This document shows positions 23,542 through 36,586 of a stretch of 64,000 nt of DNA, one piece after another (position 1 is the stretch's first letter; the number at the start of each line of letters is the position of its first letter). The position numbers and the translations under genes are program-made. The stretch spans positions 3,906,001 through 3,970,000 of the forward strand of contig CM036636.1 of assembly GCA_020746105.1 (NCBI GenBank). The letters run 5' to 3'. The notes under the pieces are model-generated. The model did no database searches. It worked only from the letters and a program-made list of their open reading frames with translations, and had not been told where the DNA came from. The stretch is from Trogon surrucura. Lineage: Eukaryota; Chordata; Aves; Trogoniformes; Trogonidae.

Positions 23542-24017
23542 CCAACCACACAACAAAACTGCAGTACCATATTTAAAGTGCAAATATTTCAGCATAATGA
23601 ACATCTTTCTGAAAAGCAGCAGCACAAACCACTGCTGTCCGAGGGAGAGGAAGGGTATTCAAACACAGTAGCAGGGATAAAAGCTCCATGCACATGTCCA
23701 CACAGCATTTGGCATCTGCAATTCTGGCACCGTGACTCACACTACAGGAGTCACATACCGCAGCCCCCCAAACCCTCGAGAAGAGCCTCCGCTGGTACCT
23801 GGAGCACTGCACACTTCAGAAAACGGAAAAAAAAAGGAGTTTATCAATTTGCAAATAGCAATTTTAAAAATGCATCAACCCCCCCCGCGCATCACAGAGC
23901 TGGCAAATCCAAGACTTTGATTTACAGACAAGATCAAAAAGCTCAGCAAGCCTACTAACCTTCTCCTCTCCCCAAACACCACAGCTATTCCCATCAGGTT
24001 ATTAAGAGTCCGGTTAA

Positions 24018-24065
24018 GTGCAGCACTTAACCACATACTTAACTCCCATTAACTTCACCAGGACA
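24018..24065 (+). repeat. Dispersed ancient repeat, partial copy (copy C)
   Basis: It reads gcagcacttaaccacatact followed by taactcccattaacttcacc and aggac. The first part matches copy B almost exactly. The TTTAAATATGTGTTTA middle of copy B is missing, so a deletion has joined the CTTAACT and CCCATT parts. Confidence 0.55.
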
Positions 24066-24904
24066 TTGCACGTATCTAACATTTATCAAACGTTTTAGGG
24101 CTTTTTTTCCTCTTCTTGCTCAAGAACAAAGAGTTCCCTTTACCCAGCCCTTGGTGTGATGCCTCCAAGCGACACTGAGGCTCGGTGCAGTGCAAAAGCA
24201 AATCTACAGGGACAGGAGTTTTCCTGTCCAAGAGCTCCCACACTCACTGCTTACACACCCGTGGGTCTACAGAAACATTTTTGTTCTGGGGCACATCAGA
24301 AACCTTGCTACTCGTCCGCCCAGCCCTCTTGCCGTATTGATTGATGCAACAGCTGAGAACGCACCAGCTTTCATCTGCTCACTTGTTTTCAAGTGGCTTT
24401 GAGGGACACGAGCCCAGTGATCTCCTTGTCGGGGAGCTCAGAGCATCCCACTGCCAGGCTTGGAGAGGAAAAGCCGAGTTTGCATCTGCCAACAGGACCT
24501 TTGCACGCCCGGAGTGCAGTCGGAGCAGCTTCAGCTCCAGAGAGTTTTGGACACCCAGGGGACAGTCCCTGTCCCAAACACTTGCAGCTCGAGGCACCTG
24601 AAATTCCAGTCCTTCTTCTTTCTGTATGGATACGGGACATTAAAGACGATGGAAGTAGAGCAGAGGAGGTGGCAGAAACCAGGGCTCTCACCTGCACTTC
24701 TCCCCTGTAGGATGCTGCAGAATAGACTCTGAACAGGTATCAGATGCCGGCACTTCCAAAAGGACACGTAACCTGTGCATTTTGAGGAAGGACTGTTGAT
24801 TCAGGGCAGTCCAGCCCAGCCACCAGCAGTTTGGATTTCAAGCACCAGAATTTGAAAGCCTATGATTATTTCTGAGCCTCCCACCGAGCTAACCTGCACT
24901 CTTG

Positions 24905-24990
24905 CTGAGCAGGACTGAGGAAGAAGGGACCTGAAGGGACACCCTGGGGACCATCCAACTGTAGTCCCCTCCCAGGGCGGGACTCAGAGC
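24905..24990 (-). mobile_element. Possible decayed CR1 tail
   Basis: The stretch gaagggacaccctggggacc followed by atccaactgtagtcccctcc resembles the complement of the CR1 3' UTR (GGAAGGGACCT...GATCATCTAGTCCAACCCCC). Similarity is short and imperfect, and no octamer tail is visible, so this is a weak call. Confidence 0.4.
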
Positions 24991-25360
24991 TGCATCTCTG
25001 CTACCCAAAGGGACCTCTGCAGAGGCGTGAGCTTTCCCTTGTGCTGTCAGTCCTTCCATTCACCTCTAAACACAAGCCACGTTCTTGCAAAGTGGAGACA
25101 GACTTGTAATAAAGAGAAGCTGGCACCACGGTAGCAGCAATGGTTGAGAGGGACAGGCAGACATCAAGGTGCTGGATTTTCTCTCCCTGCACCCTGGCAG
25201 GCAGTACTGATGCCATCCCCTGCAGGTCACCGGCTGCCACCCCTTGCACCTCTGTTAGGGCTGCAGGGCACTGCTCAGCCCCTGCAACATGAACATCTCC
25301 TCCTGTGCGGCCAGTTCAGCCTGCCTGGTGCTACAGCAAAGCCCAAGTGAGACCGGGAGC

Positions 25361-25415
25361 AGAGTAAATGACCTTTAAAGGTCCCTTCCAACCCAAAGCG
25401 TTCTATGATTCTACA
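25361..25415 (+). mobile_element. CR1 3' tail, short fragment
   Basis: About 55 bp holding only the last part of a CR1: gacctttaaaggtcccttcc, aacccaaagcgttctatgat and a final tctac. The ttctatgattcta end is the CR1 octamer tail in sense orientation on the plus strand. No coding part remains. Confidence 0.85.
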
Positions 25416-25799
25416 GTGTGGTTGCATTCCAGGCACACAGCTCACAACAGCATCCTGCACACAGACAAGGCATGACCGCTCAGCCCTGGGGACCCTCATC
25501 TGACTCCAATCCCTCACAGAAAGCAGCAAGCATCACAGGGATGCCACCTTAGCGTCACCAAGATGAGACACCAAGCTCCCTGGGATGCACCGCTCTATAG
25601 GCTTCAGAGGACTGCAGCAACTCGGGACTTGCACTCTGCAGCCTGGCTGTAAGCAGAGGGTTTGGAGCGTGTCTGAGCAAGGAGAAATGAGAGCTCCTTC
25701 CAGATGGAGTGAGGATTGAAGGGCATTGCTATTACAGCTGGGCCATGAGGGTCCACGACAGGAAGGCTGTGCCCCCCTCTCCTCACTCAACAGCGGCTG

Positions 25800-26050
25800 A
25801 GAAAGTGCCCATTTGGAAACGGGAAAGAATTCGTTTCAATTAAACGCACCCGGTGCTCCAAACGAAACCAATTAATTCTTCCCATCTGAAAGCTGATTAG
25901 CCAGGATATCTGGGTAAATGGATAATAACAGGCTAATAACCCCCTCCCGTCCTCGCGCACATGCCGATGCCGCCGTGAGGTTTTTTGACATGGTGTCACC
26001 GGCATAATTGCAGCATCTGTGAATAATCACGGCGTGAATCCAGCCACTGA
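25800..26050. other. AT-rich candidate conserved regulatory block
   Basis: It contains tttcaattaaacg, accaattaattcttc, gctgattagcc, ggataataacaggctaataa, ggcataattgcagcatctg and gaataatcacggcgtgaatc. The mix of homeodomain sites, an E-box-like catctg and retained CpG in a stretch without repeats is enhancer-like. Confidence 0.33.
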
Positions 26051-26833
26051 TGGCAGGTAGCCCCGGCAGGGACTGGGCAACGACGGCAGCTCCGGAGCCA
26101 GCCCGACACCCCATCGCCCCCTCCCAGCTCTCAGCCCCGCTGCAGCAGCTCCCCCTCTGCAGCAGCCCATCCCTGCTCACCCACAGAGGGACCCCACTAG
26201 GGGCTTCTCGGGGCCAACCAGAGCCACAGGGTTGGGTGTTCAGCTGATGAGCAGTGACTCAATGCAAACGGGTTTCAGGCAGGGCTCTGTGAAAACAAAG
26301 CTACGCCCCCAATCCCCAAAACCTTCTTCACCCCCCAGGAAGGCTCTGCGGGGCAGCCTGGGTACAGGGCACGGCAGTTCCCAGCTCTCCAGCCCTCCTC
26401 GTGACTGCAATTAACTCTACTGTTTAATTAATTTTCCCATCCTTCTCTCTTGGTGGGCTCCCACTCAACCTGGTCTGAGGACACACCAAGGTGCTGGGGT
26501 TATCAGGAAGGGGAGAGCTCTGCACCTTCACCCCATGACCCCTCATGAGTCCCCCGGTTTAAGCATCCCCCACTAACCCACTGGACAGGCAGACCTTGGA
26601 GCCACCCCAAGACTCCTCAGGGGGTTTCAAAGCACTGATCCCACACGTGGGGATGGCAGTGAGCAGGAGAGGACTCAAGGCACCACAAAACCCATCTGAC
26701 CCTCCTCCACATTCCTCATTCCCCCCAGTCCCCAACTCATCCCCAACACTGGTCCCACAGCCCAAATCCCCCCACCCTGGTTCCCTGCTGGCTGGGGAGC
26801 TGGTGCCAGTAATTTTCCAGCTCTGCAATATCT

Positions 26834-26847
26834 CCCCCCCCCCCCCC
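26834..26847. repeat. C-run (14 C)
   Basis: Fourteen C in a row on the plus strand, at the left edge of an AT-rich block that looks conserved. The length is uncertain, as for any long G/C homopolymer. Confidence 0.8.
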
Positions 26848-26864
26848 AGTTGGAAAGCGTTGAT

Positions 26865-27080
26865 TAGCTAAAAAACCCTTTCCAATAGGGTATTTTTGGT
26901 TAAGAGCGATCTCCGAGCCAAATCGCGCGCAGAGAAAAAGATCTCAATCCCGCTGCCATTTTCTAATCAAATTTCCTTTTACTAATTTGACAGGCCTGTT
27001 TTGAAAATCTAAATTTAAAGCTAAAATAAAGTTAGATTCCACAGCTAAACGGGAATCACGATATTTCAAATAGAGCTAAT
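26865..27080. other. AT-rich candidate conserved regulatory block
   Basis: It contains gttgattagctaaaaaacc, tttctaatcaaatttcc, ttactaatttgacagg (with a TGACAG MEIS/PBX-type site), aaatttaaagctaaaataaa and gagctaataaagc. It directly follows a 14-C run. It is non-coding and not similar to a repeat I know. Confidence 0.33.
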
Positions 27081-30000
27081 AAAGCCCTTCTACCCACACC
27101 TTTGGGCTCACAAAGCACCTTTCCATCAGTTATTTTGCTGCTCCTGGTACAGGTGGTGGGTACTGAGCTTTGGTTTGCTTTTCCCCCCGTCCCCATGCAC
27201 ATGCACCCCCCTGACAGCTCGTTTTTAGCTTGGGGGGGCTGAGGGGGGCAGGAAAACCACCTCCCGCAGCTCACCCCGATGCGGTGCCCGTCCTGCCAGC
27301 TGGGCTGGGTTCACAAGTGCACGTCTAATCTAAATTAAGCCCAGCCCATGCAACGCTCCCATCTTCAGAGGAGGTCTGGCCTCCTGCAGAAGAAACAGCT
27401 TTGCCTGAGGGGAAAGCATGAACGGGAGATGAAGATAGAGCCGTATGTTCCCGGAGAAGCTCGCCTGGGTGGCAAGGTGAGGAGAGAGCTCCTGGGTAGA
27501 GAGAAGCATCCATGTGCGAGGCAGCACAGATCCGCACGGGCTCCTCGGCGTTTCAAACCCTCCTCTCGCTCCAAACAAAAAGAACCTCTCGGTCCCCAGG
27601 CGCTCAGCTGATGTCCTCAGCATCTGACCTCCTTTCAGGCTTTCATCACAAAATAGTAACTTCCCACAGGACAAAGGAAGCCAAAAAAAGAACAGAGTTC
27701 CCAGTATGTCGTATAGACAGAGCGCTGGAAACTTGGTTCAGTATTTCTGGTCCCTCCTTGCGTGGTCCTTGGGCAAAGCCCCAACTCCAGCAGCCAGCTT
27801 GGCCATGCCAGCACAGACGTGCGGTCCCCTTCTCGCCCTCCGGATGCTCAGCCCTCCGGAGAAGAGGCTGCTGCTCCTTCCCATCACCAGGTGAAAAACA
27901 CATTTATCGTTTTACCGTTCCCAGCGACAGCTCAGGGCTCCCTTTCCAAAGGACACTCGAGATAAAAATCTATGTGACGGCCGAGCAATTGCAGCAGGCA
28001 ATTTAATGTGATAGCGGGGAAAAGCCTGTCCCAAGAGCATCGGGTGAGCAGAGTTACACACTCAGCAACTGCATCCCTGCCTCACCAGGGAACAAGGCCA
28101 GTCTGCAAAGGGAGTTAAATACCCCCAGGAAGGTTCAAATACCCAGGCAGGGCTGCTCGGGGGAGACTGGCCACAGGACCCTGAGCTGAAGCACCCCACG
28201 TCCATCACACATGGGTCTGGCCAGAGTGAGATCTCGAGGTTTAGGGGACCTGAGGATAGTTCCCCACAGCTCATTTCCACCCTTGTTTTCCTCCTGACAC
28301 ATCCCAGCAATGTTCTCTAACGCTACAACTGAGCCTAAAGATCCTTCCTGGCCAACATAACTCTACCATTAACTTCTGTCACAACCCTCTGCATCACCCC
28401 TACCTTGGGCACCAACCCCCCCATCCCTGCAGGGACCAGCTGCTGGAACAAGAGGAACAGCCATGGCACTGGGGAGCATGAGCACGTCCCATTGTTCAAT
28501 GGACAACGTGAAAAATAAAAGCATGTGGATCTCTCCTCTTCAGAAGCAGCAGTGGTAGCCCTCCGTACGCTCGCGTGTTTGCAACCCCTGACCGAGGGGC
28601 TGTGGCCACACCAGGGCAATGGGAAGGTGCCTGCCTGCTCGCTATCAGGGCCCAGATACTTGCAGCTAAATCCTCAGAGCAAAACATTTAGAGGAGAATA
28701 ATTTCCATCACTCCCTTCAAACCACCTGATCATTTAAATCAGCCCAAACATTATAAAAGCTTTCTAAATCAGTGGGATGTTGCGAGGCTGGGCTGAAGGC
28801 AACATGCTGGAAGGGAAGCATGTTCTGGTGGGGTTTAAGGCTGCTCCTCCCCAGGTCAGCCCCAGCCCGAGCCCAAACGACTGCCCGCAGGGCCGGGGAA
28901 GTCTTGCAGGACAGGTTAGAAAAACATCCATCACCAGTTACAAAGGGTTATTGAACCTGCCTAAGGGCAGAGAGATGGATCTAAGGAGCTCTCCAAATCC
29001 CCTCCACCCTTCGGATCCTATGGAAAAACAATCCTCTTCCTGCAAAACTTTCAAGGAAGACAGTACTCCTCGAAGTATCCCAACTGATGCCCAGCGCCAC
29101 AGGCAGGGTAGGCACACGTGGAAGGTTTGACGTACTGAAAAAGCATCTCCTCCACTCAAAAAACCACCAAACCAAAACCCACCCTGCAGTCACAAAGCCA
29201 AACCACTTCAGCATTAACCTGAAAAACTCGTTTTAAGAAAATGACAATGAAAAATTAGCACAGCTACACTCGTGCAGCCCGAGGCACACAGGTGAAGCTT
29301 CCATTTGCACCCGTGTCTCAGCACCTCAAGCCCCAGGGACCGACGGCAGCTTCCCAGGGCAGGTCAGTGCAATGGAAGATACGAACGGGTGCAAAGGCAG
29401 CAGAGGTCATTTGTTTATCCACTGCTTCCCTGAGTCTTCAACATTTGCACTGTCGGGACATTTTCCAGCACAGACAATCGTTTAAACCTGAAACTTCTCA
29501 GGACAAAAACATACAACTAGCAATTCCCCCAGAAAGAAGTCCAAGGCACAATTTAAGTTGGTATAAAACAGAGAAGAGCAAAGAACTAGCAATATATTAA
29601 TGTAGTTACATTTAAAATTAAAGAAATCATGCTTCCTGCTTCTGTACATTACACCCCTAAGATCCAATCTCAATAAAAAAATACATATACACATCTATAT
29701 GAAGCTTATATTCCATACATATACGTGCACACGCGCACACATGAACTCAGACATACAAGATGCATGAAGTGCTTTTGGCTGTACGTCAGCCCTGCGATTC
29801 TCCTGCTGAAGTCCCAGAGGGACGCCCAGACCCGTGGTGCCGAGGGGACCCCGTGAGCTGCGATGCCGCACAAGCCAGCAGGCGCACGGGAGCTGGCGTG
29901 AGCTGCGCTGCGGAGAAGGTCAGGGGAGCATATGGCGTGCACACCGGGTGCTGGGAGGAAGATGACCTCCTCTTCCTCCTCAGCAATTTTTAGGGCCTTG

Positions 30001-30949
30001 TGCATCGTGAGCCAGATCTCCAGCTGCCCTCGCTTGAGGGGACAAGAGGAACAAGGACATTTTTCTCTGCTATCAAACAAGACGTGAGACTCTCGTGCAT
30101 CCTCTCATGGGATGCAGGTTCAAGGTATGGGGTCGTGCATTCAGGGCTTGCCTCAGCCTCCAGAACCCTTCTTGAGGACAGCCATGCCGCTGTCATCTCC
30201 CACAGCATCAGGCTTTTAGCTGGCAAGAGACCTATCGAGATGCACGAGCAGCAAGTGGAGAGATGACCCACCTTTCAAATCGAATCTGGCCCACAGAGGT
30301 CAAATCGTTTCCAAAATTAGGGCGTTGTCACACCAAACCCTCCAGCTCCTCCACATATGCACCCTCCTCGTGACACACCCTTGCCCATTTGTCTCCTACA
30401 TTTACACGAAGCCTGAAATCCCTTCCGGAGGTGAGCTTATTTCACACAAATACTGCCATGACCTAGGAGGGGGATCGCAAGAGTCCCCCTTTTCCCTTCC
30501 CTTTTCTGCAGATACCCCCCCAGTGCCTCTATACCTCTTCGTCTTGCTCCTCATCCCTCCCCACGTGAAATAAGGATGATCCACGACCTTGCCAAGTGCA
30601 CTGGGAAGAGCTCGAAGGACGTAAGGACAACTCCTGAAGGATGACTTCATACCAGTTCCGCATTAGCTGCTCTCCTGACCGACATCCCAGCGCTGCTGCC
30701 TGTCACCTCAAGGACGTAGGAAGCCACAAAAGCAGACGAGGGAGACAGGAGAAATGATCTGCCTGGCTCTGGCTTCTCAGCCCCAGGAACCAGCAGAGCA
30801 GGGCCCCGCAGGGTCACCTTGGAAAAGAGGGAGGGCGGGGTGAGCGGAATCACCCCGATAACACAGGGGCCCCTCCCCGCTCTGGGAGAGGAACAGCTTT
30901 TTGAAGACATATGGCTCCTCTCCATACTTCGAGCAATGACTCCACCACG

Positions 30950-31110
30950 CTTCCAAATTCCAGCTGCCTAAGCGGTTTTTGCAGATATTCCCTCCTTCTT
31001 TGCAATCATTTGGCTAATAAGATGAGCAGGTTGGGCTCATTTATTTTGGACACTGTTCTTGGGTCATTAGCGGAAAGGCTAATCATTGCATTGGCAGAAA
31101 ACATCGCTTC
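30950..31110. other. AT-rich candidate conserved regulatory block
   Basis: It contains gcaatcatttggctaataag, gctcatttattttggac, gggtcattagcgg and ggctaatcattgcattgg. These closely spaced ATTA cores lie in unique sequence. It could be an enhancer; there is no direct proof. Confidence 0.28.
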
Positions 31111-32695
31111 TGCTTCAGAGCTGGCTGCACCGCGCGGGGATGGGGAGAGACAGCAGGAGCCTGACAGAGTCCTTTTTTAAAAAAAATACAAAAAAACTCA
31201 AACCCACACCACAAAAACCAAGTTACTTGCCTCTAGAAGTGGAATTTTCCTCCTCTGTTTCCCAAGATACCCAGCACTAGGATGAAGCGGGCAGACTTCA
31301 ACGCCCAAGGCTGCTCTGCAGGAATTGTGCTGTCTCCTATGTACGTGTCACCTCCGAGGGCACGGAACAGGAGCGATGCTCACGGCAGCCCAGCCTTGCT
31401 GCTTCCCTCCCTGAGCCACAGCAACAGGCTCTGGGGTTGCTCAGCTCCTTCTTTGCCCTCGGGCAGAGCCAGGCGGGATGCTGAGAGCCCCAAAGCACAA
31501 GGCACGGGAGCCCTTTCTGGGGTGGTTTGAGGTTAGGAGAGCAGATCAGATGCGATGCCTGCGCTGCCTTCGCAGCACCTGAGCACCAAAAGCCACCAAG
31601 AGTGAGGGGTTGGAGACATTTAAAGAAAAATTTACATTTGGTGGTGAAAGGCTGGAGTGCCAGTGGGAGTGCTGAACCACCAGGCATTTGCAGAGCTGAA
31701 GCCTGAATTTCCAAGAGGAACGGCAAAGTTGAGCCCTTTCCACTTCTCTCTCAAGAGAGAAGAAAGCAGAAGCAAAAGACAAAGGTCTGCGATACAACCA
31801 AGCATAAAAGCTGCTCCCCGGTTTGGCTGCCACAAAGCCACCTCTGAGCAAGGGCTCTGGGAAAAAAGGTTGCACCGACTGACCTGGCAAGGGCAGAAGC
31901 GAGGTGCTGGGGGGTGTGACAGCTGGACACGGCACAGGTTGTCCCCTTCTCTACCAGATAGGCAGCCAGCACGCCTCCTGCTCCCCTCCTCCAGCTTCAT
32001 CTGGCCCCAGATGTCCCGGCCATGTGTGCTGCCGGCGATGCCATGACCTTGGCCGCTCTCAACAGCATCCTCAGGGCAAGTGGAGGCTGCGCCTCCTGCC
32101 TCTCCGGGGAGGCTTTCGGCAGCCATCCATCATCTCTGCGCTCCCCCCTCCCCAGCACCACAGCCCAGATTCCCAGCACACGTGCCAAACGGAGCTGGGC
32201 AAGGGGATATGGCGTGCCCAAGGTTGGCAGGAGAGATGCCAGAAATTTGCCCCCCTGCCACCCACCCCTGGGATGTTCCAGCTTGCCTTGAGCCACGCCG
32301 TGCCGAAGGTCTTCCCGGTGTCCCCATGGGATTGTCACACCGCGCTCTCCAGGCAACCCCCCCCGGCACCACTGCAAAGGCAGCCGCTCGCCGGGGAGCC
32401 TGGCGACAAAAGGGGAGCTCGGGCTTGCTCTGCAGGGTGTTCCAACCAGAGAAAGGGAAGAAGAAGATTTGGGAGCTAATTTAGAGCTTGGATTTCCTAA
32501 GCCTTTTCAGACATCGAGGCTATTGGCAGGCAGCATTACTGCCCCTGCCAGTCTCAGCGGCTATACAATGTCCTTCCCTTGGCAAGGGCAGCGCTGGGGA
32601 AAAAATAACACACAAAAAACAAGGGACATGTGATGGAGAGCTTGGCTGAAGGCTCCCTCCCCTCCACTGACCCGCATGCCAAGGAGGAAGAGCAT

Positions 32696-32717
32696 AAAAA
32701 AAAAAAAAAAAAAAAAA
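32696..32717. repeat. A-run (22 A)
   Basis: A homopolymer of 22 A on the plus strand, followed by a purine-rich segment with more A-runs up to about 32760. No retrotransposed gene is recognisable on its left side, so it is not a processed pseudogene tail as far as I can see. Confidence 0.8.
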
Positions 32718-34683
32718 GAGTGAAAGGTGGCCATTTAAGAAGGGGAAAAAAAAGAAAAAAACACCACACGAAAGAAAACCCCATACTACTTCTTTTGCTA
32801 AGGGAAACACAGGCTAGCGGAGGTGATGGGGCTCTGGCAGGAGGTGCATGGATGCAACCCAGGGCCATCACTTTGTCCAGTGGCCACCAGGGCAAAGCCA
32901 TCACTGTCCCCATGGCCAGTATGGGGAGAGCAGGGCGCCCACCGCCTCCTTACCAGGTAACTGGATCCTCAGCCGCACCAAGAGGCATCTCACAGCTTGC
33001 TGGTTGGATGCTGTGAGGCGAGAGGAATCCTTGGCACTAATTCAAGTGTCAGGTCAACATACCTGGGGCTGTTGTCTCATTTCTGTTTGTTTCCATGAGC
33101 CTTGGAGCAATCACTGCTTTTATTTGCAGGTTGTAAATAAGCCTCTTCCTTATCTAATCCCACACCATGGGCAGCTGACAGCAAAACATTCATCCCCACG
33201 GCACTCCTCAAAACCAGCTCCCCAATATTCATTCCCTATCCTCACCCAACCGCCCGAGGCTGAAGGACCATTTTTGCCGGGGGTTGCAGATGTGCTTGAA
33301 CCTGCAGGCTCCTGAGAGGGTGTAGGGAAGAGCATCTCAACAGCTCCAACAGCCCCAGCCCCGGTGGCCCAGAAGGGAGGTAGGAGAAGTGGCTGCCCTG
33401 TCCTTGCCCATCCCAAGCTCCCAGACACCCCAGGGATCAGGTCCCGGTCCCCTGCTTTGCTGTCACCCCACAGAGCCTTCGCCTGCCTCGCCGAGCAGCG
33501 CCCCGGCATGCGAGCTGGTCACCGAGTTCAAATCATTAATTTCTGCATCTGAGTGAGTGTGACAGCCCCGGTGTTGGCGTGAATAATGATGGCCCTCCAA
33601 GAGAGGCCAAGCAAAACCTGCAGCTTAATCGTAGCGAGAGACTCCCTTCAGGGCATTAACCAGCGCCCTCCGCCCAGTCGCTCCCCCCATTGCCATTTCA
33701 GGCTGCCGAGTGCAGCTCACAGCACCCAGGAGGGGCTGCCCGTCCCTTTAACTTCTGCCTTATCAAACCCACCCCTCAACGCAGACCTCTGCCCGGTCCC
33801 AAAATGTTCCAATGTTTGTAAAAGCAGCAGCGAATTCAACACCGGGGCTGCTCTCTGCTCCCCCAGCACTCGCTGCTGGCATCACCTCAGGTTCACTCCG
33901 AGCTCCTGGGTTCAGTGCAATGAGGAAAACCCCACCCAGGGCAGCAGGAGAGCTCAGGTTGGCCTAAGGGGCATCTGGCAAGGAGTTCCTAAGCAGATAC
34001 GCTGCTAGCGAGGGAAACGGAGATACCTGCCGTTGCGAAAACTGCAACCGACTTGCTGCCGTCCTCCTGCAGGCAAATTTCTTGCCTCCTCGTCCAAAAA
34101 AAAAATTAAATAAGGAGGCTCCTCTGCCCTGAGGAACTAGGAAGAATGGAGCTAGAAGGGAAAACAACATTTGGATTCCCTGTTGGGTAAAAAGCAACAC
34201 AAGTAACAGTGTCAAAGCCCTGAGAACAGAGTGTTTCTCCCAGGGCTGATGCTCCCGCTGGCTCCTTCCTCCAGCCGCTGCTGGACCGAGTCCAGCCTGG
34301 CCTCAGGGAGTTCCCACCCAGGGCAAAGCCCAGCCAGACCAAACAGCACCCTTCCAACACAATTCTTTTCCTGCAGTTTTAGATAACTGAATTTTAAAAA
34401 TGAGCACAACTACTTTCTCCCCCCCCACACCTCCTTTTCCTTTGCTGCACATCGTGAACACGAGGCTGCTGCTCGGAGCTGGCAGAGACCTTTAGAAGGC
34501 TGAAACAGAGCTCGTTCCCTCTTGTCCGGGGGGATGGAGGTGGAAGGGAGGAGGCGGGCTGGGAGCGCTGACAGGTAAAAATAACCACACTTGGCCCAAC
34601 GTTGCTCCCAATTAAGCCAGTGGGAACTTTGCCCAACTTCCTACAGCAGCGAGATGCAGGCACGCACGTAAAAGTCCTCTGCT

Positions 34684-35180
34684 ATCACAGAATCACAGAA
34701 TCACAGAATGTTAAAGGTTGGAAGGGACCTCAAAGATCATCTAGTCCAACCCCCCTGCCAGAGCAGGATCACCTACACTAGAGCGCACAGGAACGCGTCC
34801 AGGCGGGTTTTGAATGTCTCAAGAGATGGAGATTCCACAACTTCCCTAGGCAGCCTGTTCCAGTGCTCAGTCACCCTCACAGTGAAAAAGTTTTTCCTCA
34901 TATTTTTCTGGAACCTCCTGTGTTCCAGCTTCCACCCATTGCCCCTTGTCCTGTCAGTGGACGCCGCTGAAAAGAGCCTGGCTCCATCCTCCTGACATTC
35001 CCCCTTGACATATTTATAAACATTGATGAGGTCACCCCTCAGCCTCCTCTTCTCCAAGCTAAAAAGATCCAGCTCCTTCAGCCTTTCCTCATAAGGGAGA
35101 TGCTCCACTCCCTTCACCATCTTTGTGGCTCTACGCTGGACTCTCTCAAGCAGCTCCCTGTCCTTCTTGAACTGAGGGGC
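34684..35180 (-). mobile_element. CR1 LINE, 5'-truncated, 3' end of ORF2 plus tail
   Basis: This is a chicken-repeat-1 non-LTR retrotransposon in minus orientation, the same direction as ASTN2. The plus strand starts with three ATCACAGA-type units (34684-34710), the complement of the typical CR1 3' tail. The minus strand has an uninterrupted 135-codon frame from about 35180 to a stop at 34773-34775. It begins [20 protein letters not shown] and contains the CR1 ORF2 C-terminal signatures [49 protein letters not shown] and TRLDAFL. These follow the reverse transcriptase core, which is missing because the copy is 5'-truncated, as most CR1 copies are. The intact frame and clean tail suggest a fairly recent insertion. 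It cannot encode a working enzyme. Confidence 0.95.
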
Positions 35181-36586
35181 AATATTAACAACCTTCTAAT
35201 GATCACAGAAAATCACGTATGCCGGAGCTTCTTCCCCCTATTTCATGCTGGTGGGTTTTCAAGCATCCTCTTGCCCAGAGCCAGGTGCCAGAGACACTGG
35301 GTGGGCGATCGTGAGACCCACACAGCCTCCCCCCCCCAACCCCAGCACCGCATCTCCTCGAGTTTAGGCACAGCTATTCCACAAAGAGCTTGGCAAGGTC
35401 TTTCAAGGAATGGTTTATCTGCTCAGACAGTTTCACATCAGCCGAAACTAAAGCATAAGTGGTTTTGGGGAGGATACGGAAAGCGTTGAAGAGTAGAAAC
35501 ATTTCATTCTGGCACTTCCCTGAACAAAAAGCGCTCTGCCTTCTCACAGCGTCGCCTTGCGAAACTAAGTCCAATTTATTTTTAAATGGGCAGAAAAAAA
35601 AAAATTGAAAAAAGAAGCCCAAACTGAAAGCGAACATCGTGTTTCTGGGGACAAATAAGATACTGCAATTCATCCTGTCGTTAACACTCACTCACACCTT
35701 CGGGATTTGCCAACCAAATGAAAATTCAGTCTCCTGTAGTGCTGTAACGTAAAACTTGCACGGCCACCTTCAAGATATCCTGCAGCAGGTTCGGCACAGC
35801 TCACCTTTACGCGAGCCAATGCCTGATACCAACAACATCCTGATGCAAACGTTTCTAACATGCATTCAAACAAAGAACGACTATTGAGAGAAGCAAAACC
35901 TGCAGATAACACAAGGCTTGGAGGAAAAAGTAAGATATTTTGCTATTTGCCCAAAGACCACCCCAGCCTTTGAAGCCCAGAGGGTGAGGAGCATTGCTCA
36001 GCCCTGCCGGCACCCTCCCAAAATCCCATCAGGCAGCTGAGGAGCACACCAAGGCAGGCGCTGTGGGGTTTGCAGCCTGGGAAAACACTCTCCAGCATAA
36101 GCAACTATGTCAGAGCCAGGGGTCAGCCAACCCCGGCCACCCCCACACCTCTCGGGGAAGTCAGCATCCACTGGAGTGTTCCTGGATTAACGTGTCGTGA
36201 CAATTTTAATGTCAGAGGTAGCTTTGAGCCTGGCAGTTTAAAGCAACCGAGGCTGGCAGCTGCAAAGCATTTCTGTGTTTACGTCAGTGTTTCCAAAGTA
36301 TCGATCAAACACTCCCAGCGCTTTACACACAGGATTAGCACAGGGTTCCCATGTGGAATTGCTCTCTCCGGGAGCCCGGCAGCTCAGCAAAACCTGCCCT
36401 GCGCAGGGATGCTCGTTCCTCTCTGGCCACTTTGCAAACCAGAAGCCGGGGCAGAGCTGCCCCAGCGAAGCCCGGCTTTTCCATCCGCTCTGCCCGGACC
36501 GAGAGAAAAAGCATCGAGAAAAGGTCAAGCTCCCAGCTACACCCCACGGTGCTGAAGACGCACAAGCATTTCTCCCAGACAGATGG

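Noticed and set aside
32696-32717. A-run as the tail of a processed pseudogene
   Set aside because: The sequence to its left has no recognisable coding remnant and no flanking target duplication was seen; treated as a simple homopolymer.
34773-35120. 115-codon frame that could be called a host gene
   Set aside because: It is the C-terminal end of CR1 ORF2, as shown by [15 protein letters not shown] and [15 protein letters not shown] and by the CR1 tail; it belongs to the mobile element.
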